Positions 18,000 through 26,933 of a DNA stretch of 64,000 bases are shown piece by piece. Made by a program: the position numbers and the translations under genes. The stretch lies in contig JANNYF010000301.1 in assembly GCA_031409955.1 (NCBI GenBank), positions 1 to 64,000 of the forward strand, given 5' to 3'. Under the pieces are notes generated by a model that saw only the letters and a program-made list of their open reading frames with translations, ran no database searches and was not told the DNA's origin. The stretch comes from JAFDVL01 sp031409955. GTDB taxonomy: Bacteria; Acidobacteriota; Blastocatellia; RBC074. Within the stretch, counting starts at the first letter, position 1; each line of letters begins with the position of its first letter.

Positions 18000-18099
18000 T
18001 CATCTTCGATTATTTGTCAGCGCCTGCCGAGTGGTTTAGAATCACCGCTCAATTTCCTTTCCTTTAAAAATGATCCGTATCCACCAGCGAGGTAAAAAG

Positions 18100-18561
18100 A
18101 TGCTTACGGAAGAAGTGACTGAACAAACATCAGAGAAGGTCGAAGAAATGCCGTCATTTAATCACAGCTATCTTTGCGTGCAAATATTGAAAAAGTTGTT
18201 GCAGAGTGAGACCGTCATGCCCATGCCCGAGTTAACGCTGAACATTGGCAATGGGATTACGCCTGATATTTCTGTCTTTCCCCAAGATATGGTCAAACCC
18301 AACTTCCTGCGCGACATTCCCAAATATCCGAAGATGCCGCTGCTTGCCATCGAAGTCGTATCCGCCAGCCAAAACATTCAGGACTTACTGGAAAAAGCCC
18401 AGCTTTTAGTGGCGAATGGCATCAAGGCGGTGTGGACGATTGAGCCGTTTGGAAACACTGTGTTTGTGACAACCAAAGACGGGGAAACCCGCTATCACGA
18501 TCAGGAAATCGAAAGCGAAGGAATCAAGGTAGATTTCCGGCAGATTTTCGCGGTGAACTAA
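18100..18561 (+). CDS. Uma2 family (DUF820) nuclease-fold protein
   Basis: A 153-residue Uma2/DUF820 protein, a PD-(D/E)XK-type fold common in cyanobacteria and acidobacteria. Landmarks are GITPDISVF (Asp56) and LLAIEVVSASQNIQDLLEKA (Glu85), followed by GIKAVWTIEP. The biological role is not established. The ATG at 18100 is preferred because GAGGT lies six bases upstream; the ATG at 18070 has no such site. Confidence 0.85.
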   Translation: MLTEEVTEQTSEKVEEMPSFNHSYLCVQILKKLLQSETVMPMPELTLNIGNGITPDISVFPQDMVKPNFLRDIPKYPKMPLLAIEVVSASQNIQDLLEKAQLLVANGIKAVWTIEPFGNTVFVTTKDGETRYHDQEIESEGIKVDFRQIFAVN

Positions 18562-18590
18562 ATATCTCGCAGGAAAGCATTGCGCTCCCT

Positions 18591-18692
18591 CCCTGATTCC
18601 CGATTCCTGATTCCCGATGCCTGATTCCAAAATGGCATCCGAATTGTCAGATCGTATTTTGTGGTCAGGCATCGGGAATCAGGAATCAGGCA
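18591..18692. repeat. CTGATTCC-word inverted repeat
   Basis: GATTCCTGATTCCCGATGCC (18602 onward) and its exact complement (18666-18687) form 22-bp perfect arms, with extra CCTGATTCC units outside. It lies between convergent genes (Uma2 on plus, TonB receptor on minus) and could end both transcripts. A relative with CTGATTCCTGACC words is at 35869-35956. Confidence 0.87.
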
Positions 18693-18695
18693 GTC

Positions 18696-21422
18696 TCAAA
18701 AGCGATAACTGTATCGCACATTCACACCTCGGCCTGGCGCATCCAATCCCCAACTGATGCCGCGATAATTGCGGTCGGTCAGGTTTTCAAAATCAAACGT
18801 CATCTCGTGCCGTTCGTTGAAGCGAATCCCGCCGCGCACATTGAACGTCATAAAGCCGGGAATTGCGCGGAACAACTGCGAGCCAGCAACGCCCACCCCC
18901 AGCACACGATCTTGCACTTGCGCGAGCGTTTCGTTTGTTGACTTCAAGATGTCGTCTGCTGTGCCGAATCTGCCATCAGTCCCAGCAGCAATTAAGCCAC
19001 GCACGGTCGCGCCGTTGCGGAAGAAGTTTTGGATGTTGCTGCGTGAACGAAATGCGCCGGTGCGACGGTCTTCCAAATCCAAACTCGACAAGCGCGTGTT
19101 GCGCAGCGAGCCGTGAATATACGGCTCAAACCAGAAGCGTTGATTTGCAGTTTGATAGCGTAAGCGCAGCCAGCCTTGCGGCGCGGGCGTGCCGCCTTCG
19201 ATGTTCGGCGCGAGGCCAGTGTGCAGGTCTTGCGAATGAATGTAGGTGAAGTTTTGCGCGAAGGTCAGCGCCGTGGTCAGCTTGAATTCAAACATCTGTT
19301 CGATGCCGAAGTAGCGCACATTCTCAAAGTTTGTCCGCACTAAAACCGGGTTCGTCGAAGCGGCGACAAAAACTGCTCCATTGGCGAGTTGCGACGTGAT
19401 GGGTTGATCGCCGAGCGACTTGCCGACTGCGCCGTTTGGCAGCAGCAGCGTTTGCTTGGCGATGTTGTCGTGGATGTTGTTGACGAAAAAAACTACGTCG
19501 GCGTCAATCCGTTTGTGTTTGTAATGCGCGCCGAAATCGTAGCTCAAACTCGATTCAGGTTTGAGTTGAGTAACAGCAACGCCTGTATTGACGGCATTGC
19601 GGTCTGCAGTCGAACCAATCGTCGCATTGAGATTGGCAACGTCGGGCGCGGCAACTTCAAAGCCGCTGCCGGTCAAACCGAGCGTGCCGAAATCCGTGAT
19701 GTGCGGCGTGCGAAAGCCGCGACTGATGTGCGCCGAAAAGTTCAGTCCCGGCAACGTCGTCAACACGCTGCCGACGCGCCACGTAAAATTGTGGTTGCGA
19801 AATGAATCGTCCGGCCAGAGCGGGTTGCCATTCACAAGCGGGCTGTCGGTCGCGCGGGAGTCGTAGGCCATCGCGCTCAACCGCACGCTGCCCACGATGC
19901 GCAAACGTTCGGGAATGACGTTGTAAATGTCCTGCGCAAACACGCCGCCGCTGCGATAGGTCGCACGGCTCGGCACACGCGGGCGCGAGATGGCGGCAAC
20001 GTTGGTGACGGGATTGACAGTAAAAGCAGGCGTTTTGATGAAGTCGTGATAGAACTCGCCGCCGACTACCAGCGTGTTGCGCGTCATCCAGTATTTGACG
20101 GCTTGAAACTGCACGCCGTTCGTGGTTGTGCGCTCCCACTGATGCGTGATTGCGCCGTTCGGATTGCCGTTGCCGCCTTGATTGACCCGCTCTTCGCGCT
20201 GCGAATTCAGCGAGTACGTCAACGAAAGATTGTCGAAGAATCCCGCCTGCTGCTTTTCATACCGCGCGTAAAAAAAATCCAGCATCAGGTTGCGCAAGTC
20301 GGCGATCAAGTTGCCATCGCCGCCCAACGTTTGATCGTAGCGTTTGCCGCCGTCCTGTTGGCTGCGTTGATAGTGAACGCTGAATTGCTGCGTTGGTGCA
20401 AGCGCGTAACTCAGCTTGAAAATGCCGCCGTATTGCGTGAACGCGGTGTCGCTCATTCGCTCGCCGAACACGTTCGAGGGCAAGCCGAGAAAGCGCGTGA
20501 CGGCGGCGTGCGTGTCAATGCCCTGCCCCGGACGAATCGTGTTGCTGCGATGGGCGCTGAGGTTGGTGACGAACGCGAAATTCGGGCGACCATAGCTGAG
20601 CAGAAAATTGCCGCCGTACCCTAAATCCGCACTGTTGAAGCCTTGATTGAATTTGCCGTGCCACTCACTTTTTTTAGCGGTGAAGAGCGGCGGATGCGAA
20701 GAAAGTTGCACGCTGCCGCCCAAAGCATCGCTGCCGAATTGGGCGCTGTTCGGGCCGCGCAGCACTTCGACCGAGCGCAGATTCGACGCATCATTCAAAT
20801 TGAAAAACGTGTTGATGCCACCACGCGCGGCGGAGTTCGACATCCGCACGCCGTCCACGAATACGTTGACTTTGTTGCCTGTCATACCGCGCACATAAAT
20901 CGCTCCGATAGTCGGGCTGGTGCGTTGCAGCGCGGTTCCCGGCTCTTCTGCGCCGACTTGGGCCAGCACGGATTTCGCGCGTTCGGCGATTTTGCTTTCG
21001 TCGATGACGTTCACTTTTTGCGGCGTTGCATCGCGTTCGACGACGACGCCGTATTCGGCAGTGACGGAAACTTCATCGGTCAAGGCGGAAGGCGTGAGCG
21101 TGATTTCGAGTTGATTGGATTCGGTCGCAGGCAAGTTCACAACCAGACGACGGGACGCAAAGCCGCGTTGCATGATGGCCAATTCATACGTGCCCCACGT
21201 CACGCCGCGCAATTCAAATTTGCCGTTGGCATCGGTGTTGGCAGTGGCAATCGTGGCTTGTCTCGCGCTCAGCAAATTGATCGCTGCGCCAGATAAGGCG
21301 TCGCCGTTCGCGTCTTTGACGAGGCCGGAAAGATTGCTGACGCGGGGAGCTTGCGCTTGAGTTGGCGCAGTCAAAAGTAAGCAGACAACTGCGAGGGTGA
21401 GACGCAGAACAATCATCGTCAT
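18696..21422 (-). CDS. TonB-dependent outer-membrane receptor
   Basis: A 908-residue TonB receptor. In order: signal peptide ending near TQAQA, a carboxypeptidase-like regulatory domain (about 30-115), a plug (about 125-255, with GAIYVRGMTGNKVNVFVDG and VEVLRGPNSAQFGSDALGG), and a long beta-barrel ending in the C-terminal aromatic VNVRYSYRF. The plug and barrel resemble FepA/BtuB or haem-receptor types rather than the large Oar type, so the cargo may be a siderophore, cobalamin or haem; this is not resolved. It lies three bases after the zinc-ribbon gene, so the two are probably cotranscribed. Confidence 0.92.
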   Translation of the reverse strand: MTMIVLRLTLAVVCLLLTAPTQAQAPRVSNLSGLVKDANGDALSGAAINLLSARQATIATANTDANGKFELRGVTWGTYELAIMQRGFASRRLVVNLPATESNQLEITLTPSALTDEVSVTAEYGVVVERDATPQKVNVIDESKIAERAKSVLAQVGAEEPGTALQRTSPTIGAIYVRGMTGNKVNVFVDGVRMSNSAARGGINTFFNLNDASNLRSVEVLRGPNSAQFGSDALGGSVQLSSHPPLFTAKKSEWHGKFNQGFNSADLGYGGNFLLSYGRPNFAFVTNLSAHRSNTIRPGQGIDTHAAVTRFLGLPSNVFGERMSDTAFTQYGGIFKLSYALAPTQQFSVHYQRSQQDGGKRYDQTLGGDGNLIADLRNLMLDFFYARYEKQQAGFFDNLSLTYSLNSQREERVNQGGNGNPNGAITHQWERTTTNGVQFQAVKYWMTRNTLVVGGEFYHDFIKTPAFTVNPVTNVAAISRPRVPSRATYRSGGVFAQDIYNVIPERLRIVGSVRLSAMAYDSRATDSPLVNGNPLWPDDSFRNHNFTWRVGSVLTTLPGLNFSAHISRGFRTPHITDFGTLGLTGSGFEVAAPDVANLNATIGSTADRNAVNTGVAVTQLKPESSLSYDFGAHYKHKRIDADVVFFVNNIHDNIAKQTLLLPNGAVGKSLGDQPITSQLANGAVFVAASTNPVLVRTNFENVRYFGIEQMFEFKLTTALTFAQNFTYIHSQDLHTGLAPNIEGGTPAPQGWLRLRYQTANQRFWFEPYIHGSLRNTRLSSLDLEDRRTGAFRSRSNIQNFFRNGATVRGLIAAGTDGRFGTADDILKSTNETLAQVQDRVLGVGVAGSQLFRAIPGFMTFNVRGGIRFNERHEMTFDFENLTDRNYRGISWGLDAPGRGVNVRYSYRF

Positions 21423-21425
21423 TCA

Positions 21426-21971
21426 TTACTCCATTTGTCGGGGAAGCTGCGGCAGGCGCTGAGTTTCCTCTTCCGTCACGCTGACTGGCACGTGCTGGCG
21501 CGGCGGCGGCGCATCAGCCAGCGGATTGGTGCGCAGCGGTGGCGCTTGATACGAGATCGGGGTGGGCTGTGGCGGCGTGTACATTTGCGGCGTTGGTGGA
21601 TGATGAAGTTGATGAAACCGCTGTTCCATCTCGCGTTGTTTCGCGCGGAAATACAGCACCGACCAAACAATGCCGAGCGGCATCAGAATCGCTGCCATGC
21701 CGGCCAACCGGCCACCGGCAAACACGCCTAAAAACGGGATCGCAAAAATGAAGGCTAAGATCGAAGCGACCATTTGCTGATTCGGTGGCAGCTTTGCCCA
21801 AAAACCTGTAGCGGTATTCATTGGTGCAGCATCCATCGGCGCAGTCGGCGGGGTCAAGGGAGCCGTGCCGCCGGTGGCAACGTAAGTCGTGACGGGCGTC
21901 AGCGCTAAACCGCAACTGCGGCAAAATTTTGTGGTCTCAATGGCTTGTGTTCCGCATCGTGGACAATACAT
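21426..21971 (-). CDS. Zinc-ribbon membrane protein upstream of the TonB receptor
   Basis: A 181-residue protein. The N-terminal zinc ribbon has two Cys pairs (YCPRCG and FCRSCG), a Thr/Pro-rich spacer follows, then two hydrophobic segments around 75-115 (MVASILAFIFAIPFLGVFAG and an adjacent one), and a Pro/Gln-rich cytoplasmic tail. The ATG at 21971 has AAGGAG eight bases upstream, better placed than the GTG at 21980. Role unknown; it forms an operon with the TonB receptor. Confidence 0.78.
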   Translation of the reverse strand: MYCPRCGTQAIETTKFCRSCGLALTPVTTYVATGGTAPLTPPTAPMDAAPMNTATGFWAKLPPNQQMVASILAFIFAIPFLGVFAGGRLAGMAAILMPLGIVWSVLYFRAKQREMEQRFHQLHHPPTPQMYTPPQPTPISYQAPPLRTNPLADAPPPRQHVPVSVTEEETQRLPQLPRQME

Positions 21972-22003
21972 ACTTGGCACTCCTTAAAAGTCAGAACGCA
22001 ATT

Positions 22004-22462
22004 ATGAAACAACCTGCAACAAAGAACAAAAGAATCAACATCTGGCAGTATCAATTTATTCTGGCGCGGCGTTTGGCATGGTGGGGCGCAGTGAGCTTTG
22101 CGGTTGGGATTCCATCGTTTTTAGTCGAACCAGCCTTGCGCGGCTTTGGCCTGCAAATGATGGTGGGGGGTTTGATTCTTGCAGCGCTCGCGGTGGGCAG
22201 CAGCTTGCTCGTCATTCGCCGTCGCAAGGCTTTGCCCGATCCACAAGCGAAAGATGCGGTCGAAAAAGAGGCGCGCAATTTGCGGCGCCTGCTGAAGTGG
22301 ATGATCCCACTGGACGTAATTTTCGTGGTGGTCGGATTGGTGCTGATCTTCACTGTAGGCCGCAAAAATGTTTGGTGGATGGGGACGGGCATCGGCGTTG
22401 TCGTGCAAGGATTGTTTCTGTTAGGCTTTGATTGGTATCACGCGAAGAACGTGCCGGAATAG
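22004..22462 (+). CDS. Four-helix membrane protein, unknown function
   Basis: A 152-residue protein with four predicted transmembrane helices in two pairs (around 25-50, 55-72, 100-118 and 125-145) separated by a charged loop (RRRKALPDPQAKDAVEKEA). I recognise no family. The start at 22004 is chosen because the upstream in-frame extension overlaps the divergent zinc-ribbon gene. It is on the same strand as the following Uma2 and heme A synthase genes. Confidence 0.7.
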   Translation: MKQPATKNKRINIWQYQFILARRLAWWGAVSFAVGIPSFLVEPALRGFGLQMMVGGLILAALAVGSSLLVIRRRKALPDPQAKDAVEKEARNLRRLLKWMIPLDVIFVVVGLVLIFTVGRKNVWWMGTGIGVVVQGLFLLGFDWYHAKNVPE

Positions 22463-22486
22463 CTTTTCCCGTAAACCAGGGCGATT

Positions 22487-23071
22487 ATGCAAGGCAATCA
22501 GACAAATCCACATTTTCGCAATTTCACGATGGAAGAGTATCTTGCGCTTGAGCAAGCCAGCGAAAGGCGATGGGAGTATTGGAATGGAGACATCGTTTGT
22601 GTGAATGGTATCCGAATCGAACACGCGGTCATCAGCAGTAACGTGATGGCTGCATTCTCGTTGCAATTAGAGCGCCCGACTCATCAAGCGCTCGGTGGCT
22701 TGATGCCGATCAAAACACCTACACTGTTTCCATATCGGTATCCTGATTTGAGCGTAACGGGAAATGATAGGCAATTTGAACGCAGCAATGACCGCGACAT
22801 TCTGCTGAATCCTATGCTTGTCGCAGAAATTATCGAACCGGAAACCGAGGCTGCGGATCGCAACGAAAAACGATGCGCCTATCAAGCAATTCCCTCTCTT
22901 CTGGAATATTTGCTCATCTCGTGCCGCCTGCCACACGTCACCAGATACTCTCGCCACAATGATGAATGGCAGCGCGAGGACTATGGCGATTTGAAGGCTG
23001 TTATCGAATTGCCTTCATTCAACTGCCAATTAGCGTTGGCGAAAATTTATCAAGGAATCACGTTTGAATAA
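22487..23071 (+). CDS. Uma2 family (DUF820) protein
   Basis: A 194-residue Uma2 protein with the standard layout: FTMEEYLALEQASERRWEYW at the start, HAVISSNVMAAF, RYPDLSV, and LVAEIIEPETEAADRNEK with the presumed catalytic Asp/Glu, then SLLEYLLIS. Longer and more typical than the other Uma2 gene at 18100. It overlaps the start of the heme A synthase gene by a few bases, probably by chance of packing. Role unknown. Confidence 0.87.
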   Translation: MQGNQTNPHFRNFTMEEYLALEQASERRWEYWNGDIVCVNGIRIEHAVISSNVMAAFSLQLERPTHQALGGLMPIKTPTLFPYRYPDLSVTGNDRQFERSNDRDILLNPMLVAEIIEPETEAADRNEKRCAYQAIPSLLEYLLISCRLPHVTRYSRHNDEWQREDYGDLKAVIELPSFNCQLALAKIYQGITFE

Positions 23072-24038
23072 TCCTATGAATCGTTTTGCCAAATTTGCCT
23101 GGGGCGTGTTGCTCTACAACATCGCCGTCGTCGTGTGGGGCGCGTATGTGCGCGCGAGCAAGTCGGGCGCGGGTTGCGGCGAGCATTGGCCCGATTGCAA
23201 CGGGCAAATTATTCCGCCAGCGCCGACCCTCAAAACCATGATCGAATTCACGCATCGCACGACTTCGGGCTTCGCCGGAATCCTCGTGATCGTCCTGCTC
23301 GTCTGGGCATTTCGCGCGTTTGCCAAAGGTCACGTCGTGCGCTTGGGCGCGGTGCTGTCGTTTATCTTCATTGTGATTGAAGGGTTGATTGGCGCGGTGT
23401 TGGTGAAGAAAGGGTTGGTCGCCGAAAATGATTCGGTGGCGCGGGCGCTGGTGATTTCGATTCACCTTGCGAATACGCTGATCCTGCTCGCAGTGCTGGC
23501 CTTGACAGCGTGGTGGGCGACGATCAAAAAAGATGCGGGCTGGCCGCTGCAATTCACCGGGAACGAGAAGGCGACCTTGATTCTGGGCGCGTGTTTGCTG
23601 GGCGTGATTGGCTTGAGTGTGACGGGCGCGATTACTGCTTTGGGCGCGACATTGTTTCCGGTCAACTCGCTGGCTGAAGGCTTGGCACGCGATCTGTCAC
23701 CGCGACATTTTCTCGAAAGTTTGATTTGGATTCACCCGGTCGCGGCAGTCTTTGTCGGGCTGGTGCTGACGTTTTGTGTGGTATTCATCGGGGCGCTGCG
23801 CAAAGGACAAACCATCGCGGCGCTGACGAAAATTCAAATTGGTTTGGTGGTGATCCAGTTGATTTGTGGCGGCATCAACCTGCTGCTGCACGCGCCTGTT
23901 TGGTTGCAGCTTGTGCATCTGCTGCTGGCGGATTTGGTGTGGGTGAATTTGGTGTTGTTTACGGCGGCAGTGTTGGCAGTGGAGAAATCCAGCGACCCCG
24001 TCAGCGTGGAAAAAGCGGCGGTGGCGATGGCGAGTTGA
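23064..24038 (+). CDS. ctaA: Heme A synthase, COX15/CtaA family
   Basis: Integral membrane monooxygenase that converts heme O to heme A for cytochrome c oxidase. The 324-residue protein has about eight helices arranged as two four-helix bundles. Histidines expected to bind heme are in IEFTHRTTSG, ISIHLANT, WIHPVAAVF and LVHLLLADLVW. A Cys-containing loop GAGCGEHWPDC is like the conserved CtaA cysteine pair. The TTG at 23064 has AAGGAA at a good distance and overlaps the Uma2 stop; ATG at 23076 is an alternative. No other cta gene is in the window. Confidence 0.9.
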   Translation: MNNPMNRFAKFAWGVLLYNIAVVVWGAYVRASKSGAGCGEHWPDCNGQIIPPAPTLKTMIEFTHRTTSGFAGILVIVLLVWAFRAFAKGHVVRLGAVLSFIFIVIEGLIGAVLVKKGLVAENDSVARALVISIHLANTLILLAVLALTAWWATIKKDAGWPLQFTGNEKATLILGACLLGVIGLSVTGAITALGATLFPVNSLAEGLARDLSPRHFLESLIWIHPVAAVFVGLVLTFCVVFIGALRKGQTIAALTKIQIGLVVIQLICGGINLLLHAPVWLQLVHLLLADLVWVNLVLFTAAVLAVEKSSDPVSVEKAAVAMAS

Positions 24039-24056
24039 GAGAGGAAGAGAGTTTTT

Positions 24057-24145
24057 TTCACCATAGAGACACAGAGGACTCACAGAGAGATGCGCGGAGA
24101 AAACCTCTGTGAACCTCTGTGCTGGCTCTGTGTCTCTGTGGTGAA
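24057..24145. repeat. CACAGAGA-word inverted repeat between convergent ctaA and fabF
   Basis: TTCACCATAGAGACACAGAG (24057-24076) mirrors CTCTGTGTCTCTGTGGTGAA (24126-24145) with one mismatch in 20. The interior repeats the CACAGAGA and CCTCTGTG words. It ends exactly where fabF's stop codon begins and is well placed as a bidirectional transcript end. Confidence 0.88.
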
Positions 24146-25393
24146 TCATTCGTAATACTTCCTGAACAACAGCGCCGCATTCGTTCCGCCAAAGCCAAAG
24201 CTATTCGACAAAGCGTATTCCATCGTGACTTGGCGTGCGACATTGGGGACGCAATCCAAATCGCATTCGGGGTCAGGATTTTCGTAGTTGATCGTCGGCG
24301 GAATGATCTGATGATAAAGCGCCAAGGACGTAATACCCGCTTCGAGACCGCCTGCGCCGCCCAGCAAATGCCCGGTCATAGATTTCGTTGAGCTGATGGC
24401 CAGTTTGTAGGCATGTTCACCAAACGCCGCCTTGATCGCCTTTGTCTCATTGGTATCTCCGACAGGCGTCGAAGTGCCGTGCGTGTTGATGTACGACACT
24501 TGCTCGGCTTGAATCCCCGCATCCTTGATCGTCTTGAGCATCACGCGTCGCGGCCCGTCCATATCGGGCATCGTGATGTGAAACGCATCGCTCGTCATGC
24601 CATAGCCAACAATCTCGGCATAAATCTTCGCGCCGCGCGCTTTGGCATGTTCGTGCTCTTCCAGCACAAAAATCCCGGCACCTTCGCCAATCACAAAGCC
24701 ATCACGTTCTTTGTCAAAAGGCCGCGACGCGTGGGCGGGATCATCGTTGCGGGTCGAGAGCGCGTGCATCGAAGCAAAGCCGCCCACCGACATGGGCGTG
24801 ATTGCACCCTCGCTGCCGCCGCAAATCATGGCGATGGCATCGCCGCGTTCAATGATGCGGAAGCTGTCGCCCAACGCGTGCGCGCCCGTGCTACACGCCG
24901 TCGCGGCGGCGGAATTCGGGCCTTTCGCGCCCGTCATAATCGAGACGTGACCGGACGCTAAATTCACAATCGAAGCCGGAATAAAGAAGGGCGAAATGCG
25001 GCCCGGCCCACCTTCCAGCATTTTCGTGTGTTCGCGCTCGAACACGCCGAAGCCGCCGATGCCGCTGCCAATGTAGATGCCAACGTCTTCGGCAATGGGG
25101 GGAACCTGTAAGCCCGAATCCGCCAACGCTTCTTTGGCAGCAGCGATGGCGAAGAAGATGAAATAATCCATCTTCTTGATTTCTTTCTTCTCGACAAAAT
25201 TCAACGGATCGAAGTTTTTGGTCTCTGCCGCAAACTTCACTTTATGCTGGCTCGTGTCGAAACGCGTGATGTAATCCACCCCGCATTTCCCAGCTAACAA
25301 ACCAGCCCAGGTTTCTTCGGTGGTATTGCCTAGCGGGCTGACCAGGCCAATCCCAGTTACGACCACCCGTTTTTTGACTATCACGTTGCTCAC
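24146..25393 (-). CDS. fabF: 3-oxoacyl-ACP synthase II
   Basis: Condensing enzyme that elongates acyl-ACP with malonyl-ACP in type II fatty acid synthesis. At 415 residues it is full length. The Cys-His-His triad is visible: Cys167 in ATACSTGAHAL, His305 in INTHGTSTPVGD, His342 in SMTGHLLGGAGG; the C-terminal NSFGFGGTNA loop is present. It is the last gene of the fab cluster on the minus strand, about 115 bases after acpP, the usual acpP-fabF order. Confidence 0.97.
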   Translation of the reverse strand: MSNVIVKKRVVVTGIGLVSPLGNTTEETWAGLLAGKCGVDYITRFDTSQHKVKFAAETKNFDPLNFVEKKEIKKMDYFIFFAIAAAKEALADSGLQVPPIAEDVGIYIGSGIGGFGVFEREHTKMLEGGPGRISPFFIPASIVNLASGHVSIMTGAKGPNSAAATACSTGAHALGDSFRIIERGDAIAMICGGSEGAITPMSVGGFASMHALSTRNDDPAHASRPFDKERDGFVIGEGAGIFVLEEHEHAKARGAKIYAEIVGYGMTSDAFHITMPDMDGPRRVMLKTIKDAGIQAEQVSYINTHGTSTPVGDTNETKAIKAAFGEHAYKLAISSTKSMTGHLLGGAGGLEAGITSLALYHQIIPPTINYENPDPECDLDCVPNVARQVTMEYALSNSFGFGGTNAALLFRKYYE

Positions 25394-25424
25394 GATTTGT
25401 CTTCCTTATGAATCAAAAACTAAA

Positions 25425-25495
25425 CCACGAAAAACTCATGGCGGGAAGCGGGCGAAAGCGCGACGCATGCAGTTATCACCATCAGATTTTCGTGG
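25425..25495. repeat. CCACGAAAA inverted repeat in the acpP-fabF gap
   Basis: CCACGAAAA (25425-25433) mirrors TTTTCGTGG (25487-25495). It lies between cotranscribed genes and may adjust the high acpP to fabF expression ratio; this is a guess from position. Confidence 0.6.
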
Positions 25496-25508
25496 CTTGC
25501 TCTGGTAC

Positions 25509-25748
25509 TTACTTGAGATGCTTTTCGATGTACTCAACCGCATCGCGCACGCTTTGAATTTTCTCGGCATCTTCGTCGGGGATTTCAACGCCGAATTCTT
25601 CTTCAAAACGCATGACTAATTCGACGTTGTCGAGCGAATCTGCGCCGAGGTCGTCCACGAACCGCGCGTTGGGGGTGACTTCTGATTCTTCGACACCGAG
25701 TTCATCCACGATGATCTGTTTGACTTTCTCTTCAATTGATTCTGACAT
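25509..25748 (-). CDS. acpP: Acyl carrier protein
   Basis: The 79-residue acidic carrier of acyl intermediates. The phosphopantetheine-attachment Ser is in the DSL motif of FVDDLGADSLDNVEL. A strong GGAGG lies nine bases before the ATG, as expected for an abundant protein. It sits between fabG and fabF, the standard order. Confidence 0.98.
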   Translation of the reverse strand: MSESIEEKVKQIIVDELGVEESEVTPNARFVDDLGADSLDNVELVMRFEEEFGVEIPDEDAEKIQSVRDAVEYIEKHLK

Positions 25749-25766
25749 TAGTTCATTCCTCCGAAT

Positions 25767-25867
25767 AGGATTTAGGATTTAGGATTTAGGGATCGGGAAC
25801 CTAGGGCATAAGTTTAGTTAACGACTGGGACAGTTGTCTAAATCCTAATTCCTAAATTCTAAATCCT
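25767..25867. repeat. AGGATTT-word inverted repeat in the fabG-acpP gap
   Basis: AGGATTTAGGATTTAGGATT (from 25767) is opposed by CTAAATCCTAATTCCTAAAT and further TAAATCCT units to 25867. The right arm touches the fabG stop codon. It is a textbook case of a tandem word (AGGATTT) facing its own complement. Confidence 0.85.
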
Positions 25868-26610
25868 CACATATACATTCCGCCATTCACATTCAGCACT
25901 TGGCCAGTGATATAGCCTGCCTCATCCGAGGCTAAAAATGCAACTGCTGCTGCCACATCCCGATCCGTGCCGGGACGCTTGAGTGGAATCTGGGAAAGCA
26001 TCGCGTCTTTCGCGGCATCGGGCAACACCGCCGTCATCGGCGTTGCGATGAAGCCGGGCGCGATGGCATTGACCGTGATGTTGCGCGACGCATATTCGCG
26101 CGCGACCGCTTTGGTAAAACCGATGATCCCAGCCTTCGCCGAGATGTAATTCACTTGTCCGGGATTGCCCGATTGCGCCACGACCGAAGTCAGATTGATG
26201 ATGCGGCCTTTGCGCGCTTTCGTCATCATCGGCAACACCTGTTGCGTGAGCAAAAACACGCCCGTCAAATTTGTCGTAATCACCGCATCCCAATCTTCGC
26301 GCTTCATTCGCAGCAACAAACCATCGCGCGTAATCGCAGCGTTGTTGACTAAGATATTGATCGCGCCGAGTTCTGCGCCAACTTTTGCCACGGCAGCTTT
26401 GATGTCGCCTTCACTGCCCAAATCGCCCTGCACCGCCAACGCACGGCGTCCCAAGCCTCGGATTTCTTCTGCGACAGCTTCGCATTTGTCGAGCGAACGC
26501 GCCATCACGGCGACATCTGCTCCAGCTTCGGCGAGAGCCAGCGCCGTTGCGCGCCCGATACCTTGCGAGCCGCCCGTGACGAGTGCGATTTGTCCCGTTA
26601 GATCAAACAT
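25867..26610 (-). CDS. fabG: 3-oxoacyl-ACP reductase
   Basis: NADPH-dependent short-chain reductase of fatty acid synthesis (247 aa). It has the Rossmann motif GGSQGIGR, NNAAI, and the Ser142-Tyr155-Lys159 catalytic set (NLTSVVAQ and NYISAKAG). The ATG at 26610 is preferred over the TTG at 26616 since AGGAAG is better spaced. The gene begins two bases after the stop of the HicB-like ORF, implying cotranscription. Confidence 0.97.
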   Translation of the reverse strand: MFDLTGQIALVTGGSQGIGRATALALAEAGADVAVMARSLDKCEAVAEEIRGLGRRALAVQGDLGSEGDIKAAVAKVGAELGAINILVNNAAITRDGLLLRMKREDWDAVITTNLTGVFLLTQQVLPMMTKARKGRIINLTSVVAQSGNPGQVNYISAKAGIIGFTKAVAREYASRNITVNAIAPGFIATPMTAVLPDAAKDAMLSQIPLKRPGTDRDVAAAVAFLASDEAGYITGQVLNVNGGMYM

Positions 26611-26612
26611 AC

Positions 26613-26834
26613 TCAAGCTACTTCCTGCATAGGCCGAACACGCGGAGCCGGAAGAGCGCGGCCTTCGACTGTAAAATGCTCAATCACCTCTTCCACCACT
26701 TCGCAAAGTTCACGATAGAGCCTGACTGGATCATCGCCGTGAATACCTGTGATCAGATCGGGACATTTCCCCAGATATGCTTGATCAAGCTGGCTCCACT
26801 CAACCCATTTATGATACTGATCGCTCATTCTCAT
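26613..26834 (-). CDS. HicB-like small protein, no HicA partner
   Basis: A 73-residue protein reading MRMSDQYHKWVEWSQLD, then YLGKCPDLITGIHGDDP and LYRELCEVVEEVIEHF. This matches the partially degenerate RNase H-like fold of HicB antitoxins, but no HicA toxin or DNA-binding tail is present. It lies between fabD and fabG, two bases from fabG. The start is uncertain: ATGs at 26834 and 26828 both follow repeat sequence without a clear ribosome-binding site. It may be a solitary regulator or a neutral passenger in the fab operon. Confidence 0.7.
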   Translation of the reverse strand: MRMSDQYHKWVEWSQLDQAYLGKCPDLITGIHGDDPVRLYRELCEVVEEVIEHFTVEGRALPAPRVRPMQEVA

Positions 26835-26835
26835 T

Positions 26836-26933
26836 GTTGCGCAAACTGTTAGTTTGCGGTGCTGCCTATGCGAACGTCTCGGTTTCACTCAAGACTTCAG
26901 TCATTGATGTCGCAAACTAACAGTTCGCGCAAC
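26836..26933. repeat. GCAAACTGTTAGTTTGC inverted repeat overlapping the fabD end
   Basis: GTTGCGCAAACTGTTAGTTT (from 26836) and its complement at 26911-26933 differ at one base in 23. The right arm is translated as the C-terminal end of FabD. Confidence 0.86.
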
